From Craspedostauros australis (lineage: Eukaryota; Bacillariophyta; Bacillariophyceae; Mastogloiales; Achnanthaceae), in contig JAMXDE010000011.1 in NCBI GenBank assembly GCA_026770025.1, forward strand, positions 1,426,001-1,490,000: a stretch of 64,000 nt of DNA. Reading direction: 5' to 3'. A program made the position numbers and the translations under genes. This document shows positions 11,143-20,480 of this stretch, piece by piece; position 1 is the first letter of the stretch, and the number at the start of each line of letters is the position of its first letter. The notes beneath the pieces were generated by a model, which was not told where the DNA came from, did no database searches, and worked only from the letters and a program-made list of their open reading frames with translations.

Positions 11143-11557
11143 GGTTGTGCAGAGTGGTGTAATTGATTGAGTGAGTGTTGGGGTGTGGTGGGTGTCTGAA
11201 TGTTTCTGTGTTTCTATTTGAGTTTTATGAGAGGTGTTGGTTGCGTGTTGAGTCTTACGACCATGAAAGGTGTTGTGGGAGGTGTTGTCATGCAGGAACA
11301 GAACGACAACGGGGAAAAGATCTCATCAATCTGTGTTGGCTTCTTCCGAAAGGAAGCGTGACTGAAAAGGGTGCATGGCGCCGCCAGCAGGCTGCTCGGA
11401 GTGCCCACTTGACCCCAAAGATGACCAGTGATGGTGGGTATGCGGTGAGCCCCATTCCACGACCTTGTGGCAACCATTGACATGAACATCCACACACGCA
11501 TGTGTTTACGGGCTACACCTGCGCTCTGCTGCTTCAAATACTATGCCGGCGGTTGTA
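11143..11557. other. ACBP upstream region
   Basis: 415 bp between the ACBP start and the left end of the mariner-like element. Presumed ACBP promoter. The last two bases (11556-11557, TA) are the left copy of the element's target-site duplication. Confidence 0.5.
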
Positions 11558-11610
11558 CTAGCTGCAGAGAATGTAAAATGGGGTCACGATAGCACTAGTT
11601 GTAGAGTTTT
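11558..11610 (+). repeat. Left terminal inverted repeat of the mariner-like element
   Basis: Begins CTAGCTGCAGAGAATG and pairs with the reverse complement of 16787-16838. The core TCACGATAGCACTAGTTGT is identical at both ends. Confidence 0.92.
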
Positions 11611-12067
11611 GGCCCCTTGTTGCCACTGGTTTGCTTGCCTTTGGGAGCAACGGCGATTGTATATTTAGAGCTATTTCGTGTAATTCCTCCCTGATCCGTC
11701 TTCTACGTCACAGGAAGGATTCGACGTCATGCGAAACCACTCACAACACAAGATGTGAGTGCGTCTCGCAGCACGTCGCCCTTGCTTCGCGAGACAACGT
11801 GATGGCTGCGCAGCACACACCAATCGCGCCGCAACACACGCGGACCGTGCCACAACACAACGTGACGACTTCGCGACACAACACACTGATCGTGTGGCGA
11901 CGCGCACCAACCACGACACAAAAATCACGGTCCCCGTCTCAAAAAACAAACAAACACAACACATCACATCACAATCCTCCATGCCATCAAGAAAACGATG
12001 CGCACACCACCATTCGAACCACAGGTGTACCTCACACATATAATACTACTACTACTACGATTTGCAG

Positions 12068-14671
12068 CTACACCTCTGCTGTGTTGGCATCCTGCTCTGC
12101 TTTGCTGTGATGCTCAGTCTTGCCAACGAACATGGCAACTTTGAATGTATTCATGGTGGGTGCTGCTTCGGTCTTGCTCTTGTTGTTGTGAGGCTCAATG
12201 ATCTCGGCTTTGCTCTTGCTGGGCGTCTTCTTCTTCTGGCCTTTCTTCTGTTGCTCAGCCTCCTCGTTGGCTCTGGTGGTCGCGACGATTTGCTTCTCCA
12301 GCAACGGAATGAGGCTGCTGGTTGTTCGCAGGTTCGTTTTAAGGCATTGCAGACCACTGACAGCCATCACCTTGAGCGCATCACTGTACATACCTTTGAT
12401 GTTGGGCTTGTTGTATTTGAAGCCAGCTGATTTGCCTTTCTTGCCTGTTGCAGTTGGTTTCTTGGTGGTCGTGTTGGTTGCCTCATCCTCCTCCTCCTCC
12501 TCCAACACGAAGTCCGTGTGAGACACAGTCACACCGATCTCATTGCCGTCCTCGTCAGTTTCGGTGAACGTTTGCTTCCGCACGTTCATGCTCAGTCCCT
12601 TGCGCTCCGTCACAAATTCGTCACCTCCTTCCGCAGCACAAATTGCGTAGGCGATCTGATGGTGGCGAACATACGCGCGAGCTACCTTGTCCAGCCCAAA
12701 TTGCTCCCAACAGGTTCCACAAGCACCCCACAACGCATCAGTGGTGAACATGCGACTCCCGTGGTGCTTACCTTGATGCGCTGACACGTGTTTCGACATC
12801 GCTGGGAATATCGTATCGTCTTTCACGTTCGTGATGGGAGAATTCGATGGTTGAAATCGGAGGTGCCACCCGCGACTGTCGAACTCCTCGTTGATGAACC
12901 TGAGCAGTTCCATGTCTCTGTGTGGCCCTGCGCCATCCATCTGGTACCGAATCACCACGTTTTTTCCCGTTTCGGCCTTGATTTTGCTGGCGAGCGAATC
13001 CAGTGCAGGGAGTTCTTTTTCGCGGAAGAATTTCTTGAGGCTGTACTTTGGCTTGGGCTTAACACGATGACCATCTGTTTCCTTGCTGCCCGTGATCTCC
13101 AGTGGTTGAAAGTACAGTTCACCCTTCTTGCGAGAGATTTTGTTGGGATCAGGAAGGTGCTTGTACTTGGTTGGCGAGACCCAAGTTCGCTTGTATGTAG
13201 TCTTTTGCGCTCGAACCTTGCGCCCAACACGTTCGAAGCTGACCCGATACGCCTTTCCTCCTTGCCCAAAGCAGTTGTCTGTTGGAGCGAACGCTGTTGA
13301 TGCAATCGCCATGGTCTTTTCGATGTGGCACTTGTGGTGCACAGCATGATTCACAGGCTTAACCCCCATTTGGGGCACATGTTTGAGGTTGCGCCGAGCG
13401 ACAATAGAGTAGAACCACTTCTTGTCCATGTGGACAACAACAACTTGCGTATTCGGGAACAGCTCAGCTGATTCCCAGAACACACAGAAGTCCTTGGACC
13501 AGATCTCGCGCTTCACCTTCGTGGTGCCGTTGATCAGAGGGAGCATTGTTGTGGAACGGTAGTCGCTTCCCTCCAATCCCATCACGAACGTTCGAATGGT
13601 CTCTGCGCTAACACATTCGACATTTCCCCTTCCTGCTAGTTCGCGTGCAATATCGTCCCATGAGAGTGCGCCACCGCATTGTCGCATCACATCCTGGAGG
13701 TCGTATTGGAGGAATGGACCGCGCTCCAACCACAAATCGGACAGGGCTTTCACAGATGCCAGCTCCTCAGGCAAAGCAGAAGCAAATGCAGATGAGATGT
13801 TGTCAGACGTCAACCGTTGTTGCAGATGTTTCAGCCTCAACTGCTTAGCAAAAGCGGCATGTGGCGTGAAGCATTGTTGTTGTTTCTGGGTGCTGGTGAA
13901 GATGCTCCTGCCTGTGTTGCTGCGCTTCTTCCGTTCGAAGTTGTTCTGTTGGAACTTTTGGATGTTGCTGGCGACAGTAGAAGTGCCAATATCCCAAGCA
14001 TGGGCGATCAATTTTGCATTGGCTGGGATCCCACCCAAATTGAAGTAGAGAACGACGTAGTTGTGCTTTTCTTGTGCATCAAGTTGTTTCTTGCTATTGG
14101 TGGGCTTAGTGTTGCTACACCCTCCATCCTTTCGCAACCATCCTTTCGTTGTTGCGCCTCTCTTCATCTGCTTCTTGAGATGGGCGATTGCCGTTTCTTT
14201 CTGTTGACGTGAGACCTCCAGAAAAGCAGCGATTTTGGCTTCTTGCGATTCCATGGTAGTTGGGGATGGTGTGGGGGGCTCAGCCTTGTTGTTGGCACGC
14301 GTGGCAGCGACGGAGTGATGCTGGGGAGAAAGGAGGGAAGGCTTAGCAAGGCCACCAGCGTTTGGAGTCCGTGCGAAGGTAGCAAGGCTGTGTGGCGCGC
14401 ACAGATCCTCACGAACGATGTACATGTGCCCTCTGGACATCACTGGGGTCACCATGACCATCTCCACCTCTCCTGGTGCAAGAGGCCCATCACATTTGAC
14501 GGTAGCGCCCTCAACAGTCAGCTTCATCAGCGACTGGACATGGCACACACCGAGGTCATGAACCCTGCCACGTGAGTCCGTGTGGGATGACACCTTCACA
14601 CAGTCACCAGCGAGCATCATGCTTGCAAGGTGAAGAGTACAGTGGTTGCAGGATGATACAACTATGTCCAA
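12068..14671 (-). CDS. DDD-type mariner/IS630 transposase, 867 residues
   Basis: Single open frame with no disruption. After an N-terminal part of uncertain coding status comes a basic region and a helix-turn-helix (IPANAKLIAHAWDIGTSTVA), then the catalytic core: first Asp in VVHMDKKWFY, second in YQMDGAGPH and third in SPITNVKDD, the NV(L/K)D form of the family. Spacing from the second to the third Asp is about 38-39 residues. About 170 residues separate the first and second Asp, longer than is usual in mariner, because of a basic insertion. The C-terminal 150 residues are acidic then Lys-rich, possibly a nuclear-localisation tail. The enzyme cuts and pastes at TA. The true start may be an internal Met such as that before ESQEAKIAAF. 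Mariner-type transposases of this long form occur in diatoms and other protists. Confidence 0.88.
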   Translation of the reverse strand: MDIVVSSCNHCTLHLASMMLAGDCVKVSSHTDSRGRVHDLGVCHVQSLMKLTVEGATVKCDGPLAPGEVEMVMVTPVMSRGHMYIVREDLCAPHSLATFARTPNAGGLAKPSLLSPQHHSVAATRANNKAEPPTPSPTTMESQEAKIAAFLEVSRQQKETAIAHLKKQMKRGATTKGWLRKDGGCSNTKPTNSKKQLDAQEKHNYVVLYFNLGGIPANAKLIAHAWDIGTSTVASNIQKFQQNNFERKKRSNTGRSIFTSTQKQQQCFTPHAAFAKQLRLKHLQQRLTSDNISSAFASALPEELASVKALSDLWLERGPFLQYDLQDVMRQCGGALSWDDIARELAGRGNVECVSAETIRTFVMGLEGSDYRSTTMLPLINGTTKVKREIWSKDFCVFWESAELFPNTQVVVVHMDKKWFYSIVARRNLKHVPQMGVKPVNHAVHHKCHIEKTMAIASTAFAPTDNCFGQGGKAYRVSFERVGRKVRAQKTTYKRTWVSPTKYKHLPDPNKISRKKGELYFQPLEITGSKETDGHRVKPKPKYSLKKFFREKELPALDSLASKIKAETGKNVVIRYQMDGAGPHRDMELLRFINEEFDSRGWHLRFQPSNSPITNVKDDTIFPAMSKHVSAHQGKHHGSRMFTTDALWGACGTCWEQFGLDKVARAYVRHHQIAYAICAAEGGDEFVTERKGLSMNVRKQTFTETDEDGNEIGVTVSHTDFVLEEEEEDEATNTTTKKPTATGKKGKSAGFKYNKPNIKGMYSDALKVMAVSGLQCLKTNLRTTSSLIPLLEKQIVATTRANEEAEQQKKGQKKKTPSKSKAEIIEPHNNKSKTEAAPTMNTFKVAMFVGKTEHHSKAEQDANTAEV

Positions 14672-16786
14672 TGTGGGTGAAGGTTGATAGAACTGTGTTA
14701 TTGTGTGTGCTTGTTTGAAGTGATGGTTTACAAAGTTAAGTTTGTTGAGATTATGAGCTCATCAATAAGAGCTCATCATCTTCCTGTTTTCTACTTCTTG
14801 GCTCCACTAATGGTGCTATTCACCATTGTCCATCGTGTTGTAACCATGCCAAACTGCTGGTTACTCCTGCTGATTTGTGTATCTGTGTCCAAACATGTGC
14901 TATGACACATGTTTGGAGGTCTAATAGAGTCTCTTTGATCCTCTTGGATCATCTTCCTAATTTTGTCTTGGGTCTGAAACCCGCATCACATTTTCCGAAT
15001 TCTATCGAGTAGTTTGCTTGGATCTTTCGAATCGAAGTGTGACTGACACAAAGGACTCAAAACTCGAACAACGATTGGATTGATTCAGCACACATGGTCT
15101 AACAACAAGGGAACTCATGGTGAATACTAGCTGTGTGCCAATAGAGGTTGCAAGCTGATTGTACAAGATTGGCTGGTCATGACGCACACCAGGCACACAA
15201 GGAGAACAGCACAGCACAGCACAGCACAGCACAGCACAGCACAGCACGGCTCAGCACAGCACGGCGCAGCGCACCACAGAACGGCATGGACAACACAGGA
15301 GGATGGTCACAAGGTGCCATGTACCATCCACTCTTTCCTTTGTGGGAAGGTCACAGTCATTCTACATTCTGTGCAAGCTATGACTACAAGCAGCAGAGAA
15401 ACAGGAGGAACTCGTTTGACATGCGCTGTCTTTTCTGTGTTCACTTTGTGAGGAGGATTTTGTGCCTCCGCTGTGTCGTTGTGGAATGGAGGTGCAATTC
15501 GGGACTCGAAAAGTGTTCTCATTGGTTGGCACATTCGGCAGAATTGTGGTTAATCTCCATGGCCCCCAACAGCAAAAACTGTTTGAGAACACCAAACACA
15601 ACACAACAACATGACAATGGAGAAACACAACAAAACTCTCCAAGCGCCGTCGAACGGCATCATCGACACTGCGACAACCAGCGGTCCAGTGCAAGATCTG
15701 AGCGCATAGGCGGAACCGCCATGTAAATCTTGGTGGATGAGCGAGAGCGGGATGTCATCTTGGCTTATTTGGGGCCGTCGCAGGCCCACGCGCAAACGAT
15801 ACGATTCGGAGGAACATCAGCTCGTTGGATATGGTCTCTGCCTGGAATGCACAGGCCATTCCAACGACCATGGATGGGCAAGACGTATCTAAGAGGATAC
15901 GATGAAGATGCACACGAAGTTTGAGGGTCGGGGGTGGCCTGGAAGGTGCCCTCCGCAAGAAACAAGTGGAGAGCAAGAGTTTTTTGGCGGGTGGCGGCGG
16001 ACACATCACGTGACTTGGGTGGTGATGGGTGCCGTTCACAAGTCACCCAAATCGCCAAGCCACTCATACAAGATGTGTTCGTAATCAACTCAAGATGGCT
16101 ATGACGAAGTATCCTGCGCAGATACGGTCTGGAAGAGGCTGCAGCCTGGGATGCACAAAAAATGGTTTTTTTGGGGTGTCGGAAAAACAGCATGATGGCA
16201 TCATCACATGGAGATGTACCTTTGGAGGTACGAACTCCCCACCCATTCTGAACACATCAGTGTGTCGCCAGAGAATGTGGGAACGCATGAGGGGCATGTG
16301 GAGGAGCTGCAAGGATCGTATCGACGAGATACGGATCCAAATCCGAATGGCATCAGCATCGAAATCGCGTTTTCAAAAATTCTGCTTTTCAGTGCAGGGA
16401 CAGTTTGGAGTATGAGATGAGCCTATCTGCGCAGGATCTTCATGAAGTGGATAGATGGGGGGTATCCGGAGCCAATGTGGTGCGCAGATTGTGAAAATGC
16501 CAGGGATGATAATGATGATCATGGGTGCTGAAGGGAGGGCAGCATGGTGCCATCGAGAATTTTTCGCACCCACCACCTGACTGACAGCAAGCCAAAATGA
16601 CATTAAAAATAAAGTTCATACAATTGTAACTTCGATATTCAGAATAAACGATAGCCAAGCGTCCGAATGCACTGTCTAGTTTTAATTTTAAACGATGTGT
16701 TGTTGAGATATAACATCATAAGCAGTTGTTTGGATGGTTTTGGGTGTGCTCTATTTTAGTCTACTTTATCACGACTCATGACGAGT
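14672..16786. other. Right-hand non-transposase part of the mariner-like element
   Basis: 2.1 kb upstream of the transposase start but inside the inverted repeats. Open frames up to about 190 codons occur on both strands without recognisable domains. It holds a pentamer repeat near 15206-15250 and a 14-bp inverted repeat at 16110-16123 and 16422-16435. It should include the transposase promoter; the rest may be captured or nested sequence. Confidence 0.5.
15206..15250 (+). repeat. (CAGCA)n pentamer tandem repeat
   Basis: About eight copies of CAGCA in a row, then degenerating into CGGCTCAGCA-type units to about 15275. It lies inside the mariner-like element. Confidence 0.85.
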
Positions 16787-16838
16787 AAAACTCCACAACT
16801 AGTGCTATCGTGACCCATTTTACATTCTCTGCAGGTCG
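16787..16838 (-). repeat. Right terminal inverted repeat of the mariner-like element
   Basis: Reverse complement of the left repeat except for three substitutions (two in the outermost four bases) and one fewer G in a G-run. Followed directly by TA. Confidence 0.92.
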
Positions 16839-16887
16839 TAACGACCAGTCAAGGAGTCAGCATTGACCAGTGTGCACTGTGCTGTTG

Positions 16888-16932
16888 GGAGTTGTCGGAA
16901 AAAGTGAAAATGGAGTTATTTCTGTCGGAGTC
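16888..16932 (+). repeat. Left terminal inverted repeat of the Harbinger-like element
   Basis: Starts GGAGTTGTCGGAAAA and contains GTCGGA at 16894-16899 and 16924-16929, spaced 30 bp. Partner of 22926-22970. Confidence 0.85.
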
Positions 16933-18083
16933 TATCGCCAAACATGCCAGTCAGAATCCTCGATTGACTAATACGACCCAATACTGACATTTGAATTTTT
17001 CCTCAGCTGACTCATTCGTGATTCGGATTGGTTCACGAAAGTGATTGATTGAGGGTGCTGTCCCTGCGAGGGGACTGGTTGCTGTGTCCCCAACAACAAC
17101 GGCGGGTTCTTGTGGTGGTGGCGCTTCTGTTGTTCCTGTGTGGATCTCATTTTCTCGTGATGGCTGGAACATCACAAGCGGCATTTTCGTTGATGTGGTG
17201 GTGCGCCGCTTTTGGCTTGTCTCAATTCATCACAGCATGACATCAACTGCCACAGAGAAGATCAAGTCATCACCCAGAATATGAGCTGTGACTACTGTTC
17301 CTGACCAATACCATTGACCTTCTCAACGATGCCATACAACTGGATTGTAACAGAAGGATTGCCTGTGGTGCTGGCTGTGAGGAATCTCACGACAGCATCG
17401 CAAAACGTCGATGCAACACAAACCCCAGGCTGATCCGACTTCCAACAAGCCTCAGCCACCGCACCACCATACTGCTACGATCTGTCTCGTTCGTTTTGTT
17501 GCGATGTTCACAACCGCAGACCCGAGGGAAGTCATGGATCAAGATTGATTGAATATAAATCCCTGTTGAATGAATTGAAATTGAAGCCGACGGCCGGCGC
17601 ATACCTTGTTTAGCCATTGCTTGTCTAAACCATGCAAGTGCACAGCGCCCAGCATAGGTCGGGTCCACATGCTCATGCTGCTGGGTCATACAGCTTTGAA
17701 AATGAAGCAGCGCCATGCATACTATCTAGAAATAGTGATGTCTTTGTTGGTTCCCCTTGGCTGTCCATTGTGCTTGATTGGGGTGCGAGAAACTCTCTCG
17801 TCATATCCGTCACAAATGGCAACATCGTTGCGGTGCTATTCTGTGCTTCGTGCTCGTTTGCGTCCAACTATTCCAATAATTGTCGCCTCACTTCGTAGTT
17901 TCAGAAAGGCATGGTGTGACTACTCGGCAAGGCCCATGGTACATTCAATGACAGATCTATTGCAACAGTGAAAGTGCACTAAGTTACTACTTGTTTATTT
18001 CATAGAATTTCATCTCACTCTCCATGCCAGAGGCTGCGTTTGAGATCACGAGTTCTCCAACAATTTTTAGGCATATCTGTGGA
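16933..18083. other. Left internal non-coding part of the Harbinger-like element
   Basis: 1.15 kb between the left inverted repeat and the transposase stop codon. Small open frames only, none recognisable. Presumably the transposase 3' UTR plus filler. Confidence 0.5.
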
Positions 18084-19131
18084 CTAGTACTGCACTTGGA
18101 ATAGGGAGCTTCCATGTTCGATTTGAAGCTGTGTGATGGTGACCACCGCTTTCATCACATGCTTGTGTAACATGAGGTCGTTCCGGAAACGATTCTGCAA
18201 GATCTTCCACGTCTTGAAGCGGCCATTCACTGTCTCGTGACGCGCACGAGCCTGGCTTTTGGCATGCTTCTCCGCCTCTGTAACATAGTCATCTGAAGTG
18301 CGGACAGCATCATCGCCACGGTACCCACGATCAGCTTCCACCATTTCACCTTCATCCAAGTATTCTTTCAATAGAGAGCGGAAGATCCTCAAGTCTGGAT
18401 ACCGTCCGCAAGGGAATGGACCATTCATCCAGACAATATCTCCCCTCTGGATGGAGACTGCAATCTCGTACCTGATTCCGGCCGACTTGAACTTGTGGGA
18501 GTACCACTTGCGGTTGAATGGGCTTGGCTCGTTGATTGAAAAATCCGTGCCATCCACAGTGACAAGGCATGTCCTGTTCTTATCCCCCTGGTATCTAGCG
18601 TTCCAGACAATCTATCCAGAGTAGTGTCAAAGGGGAACAATCGGCGCAAATGGATGAGCTTGTGAGATATCGAATTGAACTGTGAAACCACAAGCACTTG
18701 CATTGACTTACCACTTCGTTCTTCAGGGCTGCGACAGCCTTGATGGCTTGCCACACATGCAGCTTGAGTGTTTTGTCTGTTGTTCTGAGAAACAGGCATG
18801 CCATGCGCACAGATGGGTAGTGCCGCATGTAGTACAGACTCCAGAGAAGATGTATCGGGCGCAAAGGTTGTATGCGCTGTGTGTGCTCCCAAAGAAGAGC
18901 GCAGAGATGGGGAGAAACCCCAAATGCAACGGCAAAGTCTTTTCCGAATGTATCTGCCCGGCTCTGCAGATTGGTGATGCACTGCCCAGGGGTGAGGAGG
19001 ATGTGCCGTGCCAGATCGAGGAAGTCTTGGACGCTGCCGATTCCATACCGATTGTCGTAGATGCCATTCACCATTGCTTTGCTGTTGATTGAAGGCTGGC
19101 TCAGAGATGTGGTAGTGGCGGTCCCTGCCAT
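18084..19131 (-). CDS. PIF/Harbinger-type DDE transposase (HARBI1/DDE_Tnp_4-like)
   Basis: Exons complement(18712..19131) and complement(18084..18611), with a 100-nt intron (donor GTAAGT, acceptor GATAG), encode 315 residues. Splicing gives KNEVIVWNARYQG in phase 0. The catalytic triad is visible as Asp160 (VTVDGTDF), Asp234 (VEADRGYRGD) and Glu266 (ARHETVNGRFK), with the family pattern of RxE near the third acid and a Trp/Arg-rich end. Residues about 30-100 form the helical N-terminal region. Such enzymes cut at the inverted repeats, usually with help from a Myb/SANT-like partner. No disruption is seen, so the gene appears intact. It is read away from the central motif cluster, divergently from the partner gene. 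Confidence 0.85.
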
Positions 19132-19387
19132 TCGATGTGCTGTGCCTTGTTGTTACTCTCAAGCAAGCTGCTGCCAGCTTTTGCTTGTGGATGCTTGTGC
19201 TGGCCCAACACTGTTCGTGCCCCTCCACTTGAATTGTTGTCGGAGAAGACTTGCTTCGCCCGATTTACCCCACTTCGACTCTGGTTGCGGGGATGAGGCT
19301 GTGCCATGATGGGATGTGCATACCGAGGTTCGGGCTGATGTGATGTTGATCATGTGTTGCATCAAGAAGAGGACGAGAATGAGAGTG

Positions 19388-19390
<3 letters not shown>

Positions 19391-19464
<74 letters not shown>
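19391..19464 (+). repeat. (GT)n followed by (GA)n microsatellite
   Basis: About 23 GT dinucleotides followed by about 14 GA dinucleotides, uninterrupted. Located about 260 bp upstream of the transposase start. The mixed GT/GA tract could form alternative DNA structure and is a likely length polymorphism. Confidence 0.95.
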
Positions 19465-19769
19465 CGTGCAACGATTTCACGTCATTGGATTTCTTCCTGT
19501 GGCAATCTCGGAATCGCAGAGGCGATTTTTGTCGTGAGGGATGTGGCGCTGGATTCGAATCATGTTCGTGTGGGTGGCCAGGTCAACACGCTCGGGCCCG
19601 TTGTGCGCATCAGCATCAGGTTGGAGAGCCGTTGAACCCATCAACGCGCGCCCACGACCCCGATTGTCTCATCACGAGATCAACGTGCCATTGGCATGAT
19701 TGATTCCGGGATCACGCGATCGTGATAGTACGACGAGAACCCATTTTGCACGAATGCCCCAAAAACACA

Positions 19770-20037
19770 TCCGACAAGTAGGCTTTATGTATCCGACGTG
19801 AACTATGTTTTTCGCAGTTTTTCTCCGACAAGACTAGAATATCTATCAAAAACAACGCTTTAGAAACCGTCGGAATGAGATCCGGAGCAGTTGTAACTCC
19901 GACTGAACCTAAATCTGATTTCTACGTGAATTGATACTGGCTCATGCGTGGGAATTGAGACACGCTTTTGTCGGAGAATTCACGGTACTTGCCCCGCGAA
20001 AAACGCTTCCGTCGGTTCCTATTTTTTTGTTGTCGGA
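19770..20037. promoter_or_regulatory. Cluster of seven GTCGGA/TCCGAC motifs matching the element's terminal repeats
   Basis: TCCGAC at 19770, 19792, 19824 and 19898 and GTCGGA at 19869, 19970 and 20032, plus a GTCGGT variant at 20011. The hexamer in either orientation would be expected about 0.13 times in 268 bp at equal base frequencies. The same hexamer occurs twice in each terminal inverted repeat. It sits between divergent genes, so binding by the element's own protein for autoregulation or synapsis is a reasonable inference. Confidence 0.6.
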
Positions 20038-20480
20038 GTGGAAATGCAGAACTATCGAGACATGAGGAAATCATTGAGAGTTGGCGGACTCATCCACATG
20101 AAGTTGAATTTGCCCCCCAAATGCCACCACGCTCACCCAATCCGACTGTGCCCCCACGGAAGGCAAATGGAAGCCACGAGTGAAGCCAACGCTGAATCAA
20201 AGAGGAACTTGGCAGCTCATGTCATCATGTACGAGGCAGCTTGTTCTATTCTGTGTGTTTCGCTGCTTGAAAGAGCCAATGATGGATGCGACAGTCTGCA
20301 GCGCTTCCAGTAGGTTCTTACGTTGCTCCTACCTCGATTGTTTGAATTGATTCGACAGTCGATCGATCAATTGTGTGATGCCATGCTCCGTGTTGATCAA
20401 GTTGTGTGTGCTGCCATGCCCGTAGCATCTGCTGCATTGATGGTGCTTACCACAAGCCCACAATTCAGATCACTTCCAAG

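Larger units (their letters stand above)
11558..16838 (-). mobile_element. Mariner/IS630-like DNA transposon with terminal inverted repeats
   Basis: A 5281-bp element bounded by about 53-bp terminal inverted repeats (11558-11610 and 16787-16838), each flanked by TA at 11556-11557 and 16839-16840, the duplication expected of Tc1/mariner/IS630 elements. The repeats differ by three substitutions and one indel. It carries one long open transposase gene on the minus strand and about 2.1 kb of non-transposase sequence on its right. The open transposase, near-identical termini and preserved TA suggest a young, possibly still mobile copy. Removing the element and one TA leaves GGTTGTAACGACC, a near-palindromic target site. 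Confidence 0.88.
19132..20480. other. Divergent central region of the Harbinger-like element
   Basis: 1.35 kb between the two divergent start codons of the element's genes. Contains a GT/GA microsatellite and, nearer the partner gene, a cluster of GTCGGA motifs (listed separately). Most likely a bidirectional promoter. Confidence 0.55.

Noticed and set aside
14672-16786. Passenger genes inside the mariner-like element
   Set aside because: Open frames of up to 192 codons occur on both strands but overlap, lack motifs and are interrupted by the CAGCA repeat; not called as genes.
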